Assembly (NCBI GenBank): GCA_020633675.1
Contig: JACKDE010000002.1
Span: 372,001-436,000 of the forward strand
DNA length: 64,000 nucleotides
Source of the DNA: Deferribacteres bacterium
GTDB lineage: Bacteria > Zhuqueibacterota > Zhuqueibacteria > Zhuqueibacterales > Geothermadaptataceae
Direction of reading: 5' to 3'
Shown: positions 1 to 8,454 of the stretch, one piece after another
Layout of the letters: each line of letters starts with the position of its first letter
How positions within the stretch are numbered: position 1 is the first letter of the stretch
Notes under the pieces: generated by a model
Database searches by the model: none
What the model saw: only the letters and a program-made list of their open reading frames with translations
What the model was told of the DNA's origin: nothing
Made by a program: the position numbers and the translations under genes

Positions 1-663
1 TGCTCATCTCAAAACGTCAGAATCAAAATTACACCATCGCTCTATGATATCGCTGCAGGACAGGTGCACACACACCAAATCTACGGCCTGCCTTTGATCG
101 ACGTACTCAGCGATCCGATGCCATCTTGGCAATATTCGATCAAGCGCCTGGTCGATATCATGGTGGCGGCCACTGTGCTGGTATTGTCGGCGCCGGTTTG
201 GCTGGCGATGCTTTTCCGGTTGCACAAAAAGCACGGTCGTTTCGGCTGGCATCGCATTGCGCGAGTAGGACGCGGTTTTCGTCGGTTCGAGCTTTTCAGC
301 AGGCACAAGGATGATATCGGTTCGACTTTCGCATTTCGCGATGTTTTGCCGCAATTTTTTAATGTGCTGCGGGGCGATCTCAGTCTGGTCGGTCCCCGCC
401 CCGAGCGCGCAGATTTTGCCGAGACACTGCAAACGGAAGTCAAGCTGTATCATCGCCGCGGCGCTGTGCGTCCGGGCTTGATCGGCTGGGCGCAGCTGAA
501 AGGCGATGGCGGCCATTCGCTCGAAAAAATCAAGCGCACCCTGCAGTATGATTTTTTCTATATTGAAAACATGTCGTTGCGGATGGATTTGAAAATTCTG
601 TTGGTGGCGGCCTATGCCAAATTGTTTGGACAAAAAGCGCGCAGCGGCTCCGGCGTTGCCTGA
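1..663 (+). CDS. Polyprenyl-phosphate sugar-1-phosphate transferase, C-terminal part (5' end outside window)
   Basis: The frame is open from base 1, so the N-terminal part lies outside the window. The visible 220 residues match the end of a bacterial sugar transferase (WcaJ/EpsL family), which loads the first sugar phosphate onto undecaprenyl phosphate at the inner membrane to start exopolysaccharide synthesis. Seen: a 'glPlidv' segment, the membrane-entry helix beginning KRLVDIMVAA, the NVLRGDLSLVGPRPER motif, and VRPGLIGWAQ followed by the YDFFYIENMSLRMDLKIL tail. Oddities: the stretch between the helix and LPQ is short, with no recognisable KFRSM segment, and the usual LDELPQ reads FRDVLPQ. 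The Asp is kept but the neighbouring Glu is Val. The enzyme may be altered or degenerate. Downstream sugar-nucleotide genes on the opposite strand fit a polysaccharide locus. Confidence 0.85.
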   Translation, partial: CSSQNVRIKITPSLYDIAAGQVHTHQIYGLPLIDVLSDPMPSWQYSIKRLVDIMVAATVLVLSAPVWLAMLFRLHKKHGRFGWHRIARVGRGFRRFELFSRHKDDIGSTFAFRDVLPQFFNVLRGDLSLVGPRPERADFAETLQTEVKLYHRRGAVRPGLIGWAQLKGDGGHSLEKIKRTLQYDFFYIENMSLRMDLKILLVAAYAKLFGQKARSGSGVA

Positions 664-774
664 AGGGGATATCGTTGGCCCAGGGGCAGGAGAGTGCATC
701 CCTTGCGAGTGCCGACCATGATTTATAACCTACCTGATTATCGGACTGATTTTTTCAATTTATAAAATTCTGCA

Positions 775-814
775 AATAAAAAAGCCGGTTTCATCACAAA
801 CGGATGAAACCGGC
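775..814 (-). terminator. Rho-independent terminator of the nucleotide-sugar dehydrogenase gene
   Basis: A perfect 12-bp stem (784-795 with 803-814) and a 7-base loop are followed, on the minus strand, by a T-rich tract (775-783). It lies about 24 bases beyond the stop codon of the minus-strand dehydrogenase gene. Confidence 0.9.
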
Positions 815-837
815 CATCGGTTCACATGACGTGCCGA

Positions 838-2190
838 TTAATGTTTTTGTGGGCTGGGAGTATAGGAATTGGTTCCAAATCCAAGCCGCGTCACTTTCTT
901 CATCAATTCAGGGCTGAGGTTTTTGGTTGCATTGCGGGTGTCGACTATCATTTTGGCATGCTTGGCAATGAACTCAAAGTCGTACTTGTCGTGATCAGAT
1001 GTGATGATGACGCAGTCCGCTTCTTCGAGCAGTTCAGCAGTGAGCTCGCGTGACTTATAAGTGTTCCCATTCACTTCCAACTCCGGCACATGCGGATCGT
1101 TGTAGGCCAGGTTGGTGCCACTGCGCGCCAGCAACAATTCCATCACTTTGATCGCCGGCGAATTGCGAATGTCGTCAACATTCTTTTTAAATGCCACACC
1201 CAGCATCAACAGCTTGGCTTTCGAAATGGCACTGCCCTGCATCGACAACGAACGGATGATCAGGTCCAGCACGTAATAGGGCATATTTTCATTGGTCTTG
1301 CCCGCCAGTTCGATGAAATCGCAATGGAAATCATATTCCTTGGCCTTCCAGCTCAGGTAATAGGGATCAACCAGAATACAGTGTCCGCCGATACCCGGTC
1401 CCGGATAGAATGGCATGAAACCAAAAGGCTTGGTTGCCGCAGCCTGCACCACTTCCCAAACGTCGATACCATCCATGCGGTCGCAAAGCTGGGCAATCTC
1501 GTTCACCAGCGCGATGTTGACGCTGCGAAAGATGTTTTCGAGCAGTTTGGTCATTTCCGCTGCTTTCGGACTGGAAAGGGGGACCACTTTCGCGATAACC
1601 TGCGCCGATACGCTGACTGCCAGATCAGTGCACTTTTGTGTCACGCCGCCGACCACAACCGGGGTGTTTGCGGTGGTCCATTGCTTGTTGCCCGGGTCGA
1701 TGCGCTCCGGTGAGAACGCCAGGTAAAAGTCTTCACCGACCTTCATGCCATTGGCTTCCAGCTTCGGTTGCAGCAGCTTTTCGGTCGTTTCGGGATAGGT
1801 GGTGCTTTTCAAAATGATGATTTGTTCCTTGCGCAGTCCGCTCGCAATACCATCGCCGGCATGCTCGATGTAGGTGACATCGGGTTCTTTGTTGGCTGTA
1901 AATGGCGTCGGCACACAAATAAAAATCACGTCCATTTCAGAAACGCGTTTGTAGTCTGTTTCCGATTCGATTTTGCCCGCTTTGATAAGCGATGCCAACT
2001 CTTCGCCATTGACGTCATCAATGTAGTTTTCGCCGGCGCGCAATTTTGTGATTTTCCGCGGATCGTTATCGATGCCGATCACGTGAAATCCGGCTTTGGC
2101 GTACTCTACCGACAGCGGTAGCCCGACATAGCCAAGCCCAATCACGCCAACCACTGCACTTTTGTCGGTAATCTTTTCCTGTAGACTCAC
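838..2190 (-). CDS. Nucleotide-sugar 6-dehydrogenase (UDP-GlcNAc/UDP-ManNAc dehydrogenase type, WbpA/WecC-like)
   Basis: This 450-residue NAD-dependent enzyme oxidises C6 of a UDP-hexose(amine) to the uronate for polysaccharide building blocks. Seen: N-terminal Rossmann motif GVIGLGYVGLP (residues 15-25), the 'CVPTPF' strand, the central helix with KLLENIFRSVNIALVNE, the catalytic-cysteine motif GIGGHC (Cys271), and the C-terminal UDP-binding domain with LGVAFKKNVDDIRNSPA. I chose the GTG at 2190: AAGGAG sits 7 bases upstream (2198-2203), and an upstream ATG at 2259 would add residues outside the family's start. The length and the 'RNSPA' pattern suit the UDP-N-acetylhexosamine branch better than UDP-glucose dehydrogenase, but the substrate is inferred. 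A strong terminator follows. Confidence 0.92.
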   Translation of the reverse strand: MSLQEKITDKSAVVGVIGLGYVGLPLSVEYAKAGFHVIGIDNDPRKITKLRAGENYIDDVNGEELASLIKAGKIESETDYKRVSEMDVIFICVPTPFTANKEPDVTYIEHAGDGIASGLRKEQIIILKSTTYPETTEKLLQPKLEANGMKVGEDFYLAFSPERIDPGNKQWTTANTPVVVGGVTQKCTDLAVSVSAQVIAKVVPLSSPKAAEMTKLLENIFRSVNIALVNEIAQLCDRMDGIDVWEVVQAAATKPFGFMPFYPGPGIGGHCILVDPYYLSWKAKEYDFHCDFIELAGKTNENMPYYVLDLIIRSLSMQGSAISKAKLLMLGVAFKKNVDDIRNSPAIKVMELLLARSGTNLAYNDPHVPELEVNGNTYKSRELTAELLEEADCVIITSDHDKYDFEFIAKHAKMIVDTRNATKNLSPELMKKVTRLGFGTNSYTPSPQKH

Positions 2191-2368
2191 CTTATTACTC
2201 CTTGTGATTTGCTTGAAGCAAGCTTTTATGGTTTGTAAATCGAGGCTGGAGAAAAGCAAAAACTGCCTGCGGCTTTGAGATGATACATCTGAAAAGCGTT
2301 CATGTCATTTTGCATGCATGTTGGATTGCCAGATTCAGCAATCGGTTTGGCCAAGATGCTTCCGGGAC

Positions 2369-2497
2369 TGTCGAAAAACCTGATTTATGTGTCATGCCGG
2401 AGGAATCTATCTTGCATTCGGATGGAGAACAAACTCAAAATCCGTATGAAAAATTGAAATAGATGTCTCCTGTATGACAGTTTTAGACTTTTCGACA
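2369..2497. repeat. MITE-like imperfect palindrome, family 1 copy A
   Basis: A long inverted repeat with arms of about 43 bases. The outer ends are TGTCGAAAA (2369-2377) and TTTTCGACA (2489-2497). The inner arms are TGTCATGCCGGAGGAATCT (2390-2408) and its imperfect complement ending TGTATGACA (2479). The same TGTCAT.C.GGAGGAATCT ends recur at 60780-60874. It fills most of the gap between the dehydrogenase and rmlB; nothing else is evident there. No transposase is encoded, so a non-autonomous or structural RNA/DNA element is likely. Confidence 0.8.
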
Positions 2498-2654
2498 AAC
2501 TCTCCATTATGACATGAGTCGTCGCGATTGGCTCAACTATCGGCGATCGATCAGGTTTTCGCTTTCACCATGATGAGTGAAGCCAAGGCAGTTTACTTTC
2601 TCTATACTCAAGTTGTTTGATTTTTAAAACGAGCGTTTGCTCCGGAATTGCCTG

Positions 2655-3659
2655 TTATGCAGATGCGCCATAGTTCTGCTTATAAAAATCCAGGTATTCA
2701 CCACTTTTAAGTTTTTCCCACCACCAGCGGTTTTCGACATACCACTTGATGGTTTCCTGCATGGCGTTCTCAAAGGTGTGCTTTGGCTGCCATCCCATGG
2801 CGAACAATTTGGAGCAATCCACTGAATACCGGCGATCATGACCGAGTCGGTCCTTAACGTATTGCATCAGGCTTTTGGGTTTGCCGAGCTCAGAAAGAAT
2901 GATCTCGGTAATTTCGATATTCATGCGCTCATTGCCGCCGCCGATGTTGTACACCTCACCGTTTTGGCCATTGTGCTCAATAAAATCGATGGCATCGCAA
3001 TGATCATCGACAAAGATCCAGTCGCGGACATTTTTGCCATCGCCATAAATCGGCAGGGATTGCTCATCCATCGCGTTGGTGACAAAAAGCGGAATGAGCT
3101 TTTCCGGGAACTGGTATGGGCCAAAATTATTCGAGCAGCGTGTGATTTTGACCGGCACATCATAGGTGACAAAATACGAAAACGCCAGCCGGTCTGCACC
3201 AGCCTTGGAGGCACTGTACGGGCTGGAAGGCATCAGCGGATCGGTTTCGACAAACGAGCCATCTTCGATGCTGCCATATACTTCGTCGGTGCTGATCTGG
3301 ATGAACTGCCGGACGCCATGCTTGCGGGCCGCTTCCAACAGGACAAAGGCGCCGAAAACATCGGTGCGAATAAAATCATCCGGCTTACCGATCGAGCGGT
3401 CGACGTGGCTCTCCGCGGCAAAATTGACGACCACGTCGGCTTCCTTCACCAGGCCATCAACAATGTTCTCATCACAGATATCGCCCTTCACGAAGCGGTA
3501 GCGTGCATTTTTTTCGATGTCGCGCAGATTGTCTGGATTGCCTGCGTAGGTTAGTTTGTCAAGATTGGTGACCGTCACATCGGAATATTTATCGAGAATA
3601 TATCGAATATAATTACTGCCGATAAAACCTGCGCCACCTGTAACAAGTATATTGCGCAT
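2655..3659 (-). CDS. rmlB: dTDP-glucose 4,6-dehydratase
   Basis: This 334-residue extended short-chain dehydrogenase converts dTDP-glucose to dTDP-4-keto-6-deoxyglucose, the second step towards dTDP-rhamnose and related sugars. Seen: NAD-binding TGGAGFIGSNY (residues 7-17), the catalytic STDEVYG (Thr124, Asp125, Glu126), the Tyr148-x3-Lys152 pair in SPYSASKA, and the RmlB-specific NNFGPYQFPEKLIP and YGDGKNVRDWIFVDDH stretches. The ATG at 3659 has GGAG about 10 bases upstream. A TTG at 3668 is possible but would sit almost on that site. rmlA, rmlC and rmlD are not in the window. Confidence 0.95.
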   Translation of the reverse strand: MRNILVTGGAGFIGSNYIRYILDKYSDVTVTNLDKLTYAGNPDNLRDIEKNARYRFVKGDICDENIVDGLVKEADVVVNFAAESHVDRSIGKPDDFIRTDVFGAFVLLEAARKHGVRQFIQISTDEVYGSIEDGSFVETDPLMPSSPYSASKAGADRLAFSYFVTYDVPVKITRCSNNFGPYQFPEKLIPLFVTNAMDEQSLPIYGDGKNVRDWIFVDDHCDAIDFIEHNGQNGEVYNIGGGNERMNIEITEIILSELGKPKSLMQYVKDRLGHDRRYSVDCSKLFAMGWQPKHTFENAMQETIKWYVENRWWWEKLKSGEYLDFYKQNYGASA

Positions 3660-3908
3660 GATTTTCAAACTCCATTTTGAAAATGAAAATTATTGAACGA
3701 ACAAATAAAAAATGTACCGGATTTTTTGCAATCTGCGTACAGAGAATTAATGTATCAGAGCCGGTTCGCGCTTTGGAGGGGCAAAAAGAAAAAGCATGAA
3801 TATACAGTGGGTGAGAGTAAAAGTCAAAAGATTTTCGGTACGGCTTCACGATTGCCGGCATCGCGGCAAACGCCTGCGGAAATTGCTGCAGGGCTGTTGC
3901 GAAAAAAG

Positions 3909-5732
3909 CTACTTTTGGAAAATTGTATCTTTGTATTTTTGATACAGATATGATACGGTCAGCAGAATCACTCCCAAACTGATGAAAGAAATGATGCGAT
4001 ACACGGTATCCAGAAATGAAAGGTCATACACGAAAACTTTGAGAATGCTGATGCCAAAAAGCACCATCGCCGCGATACGCCAACCTGCGATGCGCCGCCA
4101 AAGTCCCGCTGCCATTAAAGCGACTGAGTATAATAACCATATCCCGGAAAGCGTGAGTTTTTGCATGTTTTCATACAGCCTGATTCGGTCAATCGTTTGA
4201 GATTGCAAGCTTAGCTTTCGCAGAAAATGCAAAGTTTTTTCGAATGCATCGAGCGTCTCGACTGTGAGCATGAAAAAGACGACGGTACAAAAGCCAAAGC
4301 CGAGCCATTTGATCAACTGAGCATGGCGTGCGGCATCGCTACGACGCAGGAGAGTGGCACTTACGGCCAGGGCGGTAGCCAAAGTCAGATACGCTGCAAA
4401 GCGGGTGGTGAAAAAGATGTGAAAATCTTCAATCGGGTAAAAAGCCAGCCCGCTGCGTTGCGCAACAATCGAATATCCTGCAATAAGCAGAAAGAATACA
4501 CCAAAGCTGCGAACATAGGAAAGCTGCGAGCGCAAACCAGCATAGACGAGCAGCACACCTTCTATCGCCCACATCGTCGGCACCATGAAATCAGAGAAAT
4601 GGATGGCTGTGGCGATTCCTGTTAAAATCATAGCGATCACGGCCTGCTGGCGGATAGCAGGTACCATTTGCGGCTTTTTGCGCATCAGGATGAGCATGGC
4701 GAGCAGGTAAATCAATGCCAGCCCCAGGGTAGCAAAGGCACTTTCCTGATAGTAGGTGTTGTAAAGAAGAAGGTAAAGCCCTGAATAGAAACCACAGATA
4801 TTCAGAAGCGCTGCGAGTGCTGTTAATGGTTCGAGCACGCTGCTTGTTCGTAACTGCGAGTATTGTTCGTACGCAAAAAATACGCCCCAGAACAGTGTGA
4901 TAAAAAGTATCGTGAGAAACAAATCGTTCTGAGTGTAATCCGTGCTATACCAGGCATAAAAGACAGCATAGGTAGCAGTGACTGTCAATGGTGGAAGGAT
5001 GGTCCATGTGCTTTTGCGGGCTGCAATGAGCAGCAAGCTGACTTGTAGCAGCAATATGTAGCTGAACAAGCCGGTTTCGTTTGCTGTGCCGGTGCTGAGC
5101 ATGAAAGGTGTGAGGTAACCGCCAGCCCAACCCAGAACAGACACCGCAAGGGCATCGAAACGCATGGCAAGAGCCAGGGCAAGAGCCGTTACCACCGCCA
5201 TAAATCCGAATGCCGCGATTTGCGGCAGCAAATGATAAAAGTTGAACGAAGCGTAAATGCTGAGATAAAGTATGGCGAGTCCGGCGCCGGCCAAACCCTG
5301 TGCAAAAATGGGCAGCTTCTTTTTCTGATAATGCAACGCTGCAGCCAGCAAACCGATACCAACCACTGCACCGATTACAACCCGCATGGTTTCGGTGATC
5401 CAGTTGTTGTCGAAGGAGTATTTCAGAAAAAAGCCTGCGCCGATGATGATCGCCAGTGCGCCGATGCGGTTTAACACTTTGCCGCCGACCAGCGCTTCCC
5501 ATTCCGCCCGTGTTCTCGATGGCTTCTGAGGCTTTGGCGGATGGGTAGCCTGTGCTGGTTTAATTGGTGTTTTGGCAGGCGAAGGCTTCGGTGTGGCTGG
5601 GGATTCGACAGCGGAAGATGTTGATGGGATCATTCTCTGTTCGAGAGAATCGATCCTGCGCTTGAGTCCGTTGATGCGATGAATCAACAGAATCAGCACA
5701 GCAATTACAGCAAGCATGAAAAAGGATAGCAT
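3909..5732 (-). CDS. DUF2339 polytopic membrane protein
   Basis: A 607-residue predicted inner-membrane protein with many hydrophobic segments. Seen: an N-terminal anchor (about residues 3-17), a short coiled-coil-like charged stretch (RRIDSLEQRM), a Pro/Lys-rich linker (about 38-75), then the family signature W.ALVGGKVLNRIGALAIIIG.GFFLKYSFDNNWI and roughly 15 further membrane helices. The family's function is unknown. It starts one base after the stop of the amidotransferase gene (TAACATG), so translational coupling is likely. This is despite no obvious functional link. Confidence 0.9.
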   Translation of the reverse strand: MLSFFMLAVIAVLILLIHRINGLKRRIDSLEQRMIPSTSSAVESPATPKPSPAKTPIKPAQATHPPKPQKPSRTRAEWEALVGGKVLNRIGALAIIIGAGFFLKYSFDNNWITETMRVVIGAVVGIGLLAAALHYQKKKLPIFAQGLAGAGLAILYLSIYASFNFYHLLPQIAAFGFMAVVTALALALAMRFDALAVSVLGWAGGYLTPFMLSTGTANETGLFSYILLLQVSLLLIAARKSTWTILPPLTVTATYAVFYAWYSTDYTQNDLFLTILFITLFWGVFFAYEQYSQLRTSSVLEPLTALAALLNICGFYSGLYLLLYNTYYQESAFATLGLALIYLLAMLILMRKKPQMVPAIRQQAVIAMILTGIATAIHFSDFMVPTMWAIEGVLLVYAGLRSQLSYVRSFGVFFLLIAGYSIVAQRSGLAFYPIEDFHIFFTTRFAAYLTLATALAVSATLLRRSDAARHAQLIKWLGFGFCTVVFFMLTVETLDAFEKTLHFLRKLSLQSQTIDRIRLYENMQKLTLSGIWLLYSVALMAAGLWRRIAGWRIAAMVLFGISILKVFVYDLSFLDTVYRIISFISLGVILLTVSYLYQKYKDTIFQK

Positions 5733-5733
5733 G

Positions 5734-6315
5734 TTAATTGTCCGGCAAATAAAATTTCAGAAAATTGGAGAGCAGATTCTTGCCGCAATTCGTCAAAATG
5801 CTCTCCGGGTGAAACTGAACACTGACGATCGGGTAGTCCTTGTGCTCCAGGCCCATGATGATTCCGGTGTCGGTGTGGGCGGTGATCCGCAGGCAATCCG
5901 GAACGGTGCCCGCATCGACCACCAGGGAATGATACCGTGTCGCCGTAAACGGGCTGTCGATATTTTGAAAAATGCCGCTGTTTTGGTGATGGATGAGCGA
6001 TGTTTTTCCGTGCATTAGTTCGCTTGCCCGCACGATTTTACCACCAAAAGCCTGGCCGATGGCTTGGTGACCAAGACAAACGCCGAAAATCGGAAATGTG
6101 CCGGCAAACTGCCTGATAATATCCAGTGAAATGCCTGCGCTGTCCGGCGTGCCCGGCCCCGGCGAAATCACGATGCCATCCGGTGCCAGCGTTTCGATTT
6201 CAGCAAGCGTGATCGCATTGTTGCGAGTGACTTCAAGCTCGACACCAAGTTCACCAAAATACTGCACGAGATTATAGGTAAAGCTGTCAAAATTGTCGAT
6301 CATCAGTAGTTTCAT
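5734..6315 (-). CDS. pabA/trpG: Anthranilate / aminodeoxychorismate synthase glutamine amidotransferase (component II)
   Basis: This 193-residue class I glutamine amidotransferase supplies ammonia to a chorismate-converting partner for tryptophan or folate. Seen: [16 protein letters not shown] at the start, ISPGPGTP oxyanion region, nucleophile Cys80 in GVCLGHQ, and the His169/Glu171 pair in FHPES. The start at 6315 is chosen on family alignment; the longer ATG frame from 6363 adds an atypical hydrophobic leader. No trp genes are adjacent and folA/thyA lie 11 kb away, so a PabA role in folate synthesis is plausible but unproven. Confidence 0.93.
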   Translation of the reverse strand: MKLLMIDNFDSFTYNLVQYFGELGVELEVTRNNAITLAEIETLAPDGIVISPGPGTPDSAGISLDIIRQFAGTFPIFGVCLGHQAIGQAFGGKIVRASELMHGKTSLIHHQNSGIFQNIDSPFTATRYHSLVVDAGTVPDCLRITAHTDTGIIMGLEHKDYPIVSVQFHPESILTNCGKNLLSNFLKFYLPDN

Positions 6316-6509
6316 GGCTGAAGTATACATAAAAAAATACGCAGAACAAAGAAAAATGCTCACCTCATCAGCATGATATCAAGCGAACTCGCAGACAATA
6401 AAATACTGTACATTTAGTGTTCGCACCAGCGAGATTGCTTTTTTCTGCAGATGCGAGCATATTGAACACAATCAAGCCAGTTGATCATCTGTTTTTTGAA
6501 GGAGTGGAG

Positions 6510-7253
6510 ATGATTGAAAGGGAGTATTTCGATAAAGTTGTGCTACTGCGCATGGCATACGGCAAAGTCAATGCGATGGACATTAAATTTTGCGAGGCGG
6601 TGCGTGCTGAATTTGAAGCGGAGAAAGAGACGGACAGCCGTGCTGTCGTGCTAACGGGTAGTGGCAGCATCTTTTCTGCGGGTGTGGATTTGCGCCGTGT
6701 TTTGAAGGAAGAAAAAACCTATACGATGCATTTTTTGGAAGCGTTTGCAGCAATGCTGCTGGAAGTATTGCGATTTCCCAAGCCCACCATCGCAGCCATC
6801 AATGGCCATGCGATTGCAGGCGGATGCATCCTGGCGTGTACCTGCGATGAGCGTATCATGGCGGCATCGGCGGGCAGAATCGGCTTGCCTGAATTACTGG
6901 TTGGCGTGCCGTTTCCGGAATTGGCAATCCAGATTTTGCAGAATGCCATACCGTCGCAAAGCTTGCCGCACTTGATTTACAGTGGCGCGTTGTTAAGTGC
7001 CGAACAAGCGCAAAAGCATCATCTCGTCAACGAGGTTGCCCCGGAAGAGCAGTTGCTCGAGCGCGCGAAAACGAAAGCACAACAGTATGCAGCGCTTGCT
7101 CCGGCCGCGTTTGGGCGCACAAAGAGCGCCCTGCAGGCAAGTCTGCCGAAACCCGGACAGTCAGTTGAGCGGGACGTGGTGGCGATGTGGATGGCCGACG
7201 AAACCCGTGAACGCATTCGAATCTACATGGAAAACGCTGTCAAAAAGAAGTGA
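6510..7253 (+). CDS. Enoyl-CoA hydratase/isomerase (crotonase) family protein
   Basis: A 247-residue crotonase-fold protein. Seen: the oxyanion-hole strands SGSIFSAGVDLR and AINGHAIAGGC, the IGLPELLVGVPFP region, and the 'SAEQA...LVNEV' helix. The usual catalytic Glu positions are not clearly conserved, so hydratase versus isomerase or another acyl-CoA reaction cannot be decided. The ATG at 6510 has AAGGAG just upstream; the frame is open further 5' but without a ribosome site. It is followed 27 bases later by an acetyltransferase gene on the same strand, so the two may be co-transcribed. Confidence 0.85.
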   Translation: MIEREYFDKVVLLRMAYGKVNAMDIKFCEAVRAEFEAEKETDSRAVVLTGSGSIFSAGVDLRRVLKEEKTYTMHFLEAFAAMLLEVLRFPKPTIAAINGHAIAGGCILACTCDERIMAASAGRIGLPELLVGVPFPELAIQILQNAIPSQSLPHLIYSGALLSAEQAQKHHLVNEVAPEEQLLERAKTKAQQYAALAPAAFGRTKSALQASLPKPGQSVERDVVAMWMADETRERIRIYMENAVKKK

Positions 7254-7280
7254 ACAAACTCTAAAAGAAGCGAGGGCGAA

Positions 7281-7718
7281 GTGAAAATCAGAGCGGCACA
7301 GACGAACGACTACCAGCAAATTGCTGCCTTGTTGCAGGCCGCGAAGTTGCCAGTCGATGGCGTGTGCGAACATTTATCGCACTTCAGTGTTCTCGAAGAA
7401 GGCGACCAAATCATCGGCGCGGTGGGATTGGAAATTTATGGGCAGGATGCGCTTTTGCGTTCGATGGTGGTCGCAGAAAAAAAACGCGGGCTAGGCCTTG
7501 GAGAACTGCTGTACCAGACTATTTTGAGAGAAGCAAAGCAAGCGAAACTCACGAATCTCTACTTGCTAACGGAAACCGCGGAAGCATTTTTTGCAAAAAA
7601 GGGCTTCGTACGTATCGATCGTGCAACGGTGACAAGTCCTGTAGCGCAATCGGTAGAATTTATTTCGGCCTGTCCGGCTTCTGCGGCATGCATGCATTTG
7701 CCGGTTTCTCAGGCGTAA
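7281..7718 (+). CDS. GNAT N-acetyltransferase, ArsN2-like
   Basis: A 145-residue GNAT enzyme transferring acetyl from acetyl-CoA. Seen: the acetyl-CoA loop VVAEKKRGLGLGELL, then LYLLTETAEAFFAKKGFVRIDRATV and a C-terminal 'ISACPASAACM' box. This order of motifs matches the ArsN2 group found in arsenic-resistance operons. It starts with GTG after a purine-rich stretch (GCGAGGGCGAA). No arsenic genes surround it, so substrate and role are open. The next gene is convergent, 4 bases away. Confidence 0.8.
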   Translation: MKIRAAQTNDYQQIAALLQAAKLPVDGVCEHLSHFSVLEEGDQIIGAVGLEIYGQDALLRSMVVAEKKRGLGLGELLYQTILREAKQAKLTNLYLLTETAEAFFAKKGFVRIDRATVTSPVAQSVEFISACPASAACMHLPVSQA

Positions 7719-7722
7719 AAAA

Positions 7723-8454
7723 TTATTCTTTGTTCTGTGCTTCGATCAAGCGCATGAATTCTGCTTCCAGCGAAGTGCCGTTTTGCCGCCACGCCTGCCA
7801 CTCGCTGCGCTGCCATTCAGCCAGCTTTTGACCACGATACAGCACAATGATGCGATCGCACAAGTGTTCTACGATTTCGATGATGTGGGTCGAAAAAAGC
7901 ACGGCGCCCCCCTGATTGCAATACTCGCGCAACCAGGATTTTATCCGAAAGCTGCTCTCCGGATCAAGTCCATTCGTTGCCTCGTCCAGAATGAGCAATG
8001 CCGGATCGCCGAGCAGGGCTGCACTCAGGCTCAGCTTACGGCGCATGCCCTGCGAGTAGTTTGCAATCAACTCATCGCCCTTGCCTGTTAAATCAAAAAA
8101 AGCCAGCCAATGCTCGATTTGTTTCACAGTATTTTCTAGGGCGATGTTTTTTGCTGCACAAATAAAATTCAAAAACTGCCTGCCAGTCAGATAATCAAAA
8201 AAAACGGGCTCTTCCGGCGCATAGCCAATCGCGCTTTTGTAGTCGGTCTCGCCATAGGTGATGGATGTGTCTGCGATCCGAAAGGTGCCGGAATCTGCTT
8301 CGAGTAATCCCATTAATGTCTTGAACAGTGTTGTTTTGCCCGATCCGTTTGGCCCTAAGATGCCACACAGTTCGCCCTTCATGGCTGAAAAAGAGATGCC
8401 ATCGACAGCGCGTATAGTTCCGAATGTTTTTTTTAAATCCAAAATTTCGATCAT
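7723..8454 (-). CDS. ABC transporter ATP-binding protein
   Basis: A 243-residue ABC ATPase. Seen: Walker A GPNGSGKTT, Q-loop region, signature YSQGMRRKLSLSAALLG, Walker B LLILDEATNGLDP and switch His in STHIIE. The signature YSQGM and DEATNGLDP are typical of ABC-2/exporter-type ATPases. Its ATG overlaps the stop of the upstream permease gene by 4 bases (ATGA), so the two are translated together and form one exporter. The cargo is unknown. Confidence 0.93.
   Translation of the reverse strand: MIEILDLKKTFGTIRAVDGISFSAMKGELCGILGPNGSGKTTLFKTLMGLLEADSGTFRIADTSITYGETDYKSAIGYAPEEPVFFDYLTGRQFLNFICAAKNIALENTVKQIEHWLAFFDLTGKGDELIANYSQGMRRKLSLSAALLGDPALLILDEATNGLDPESSFRIKSWLREYCNQGGAVLFSTHIIEIVEHLCDRIIVLYRGQKLAEWQRSEWQAWRQNGTSLEAEFMRLIEAQNKE

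Noticed and set aside
2838..3554. 238-codon plus-strand frame
   Set aside because: Complete antisense shadow of the well-supported rmlB gene.
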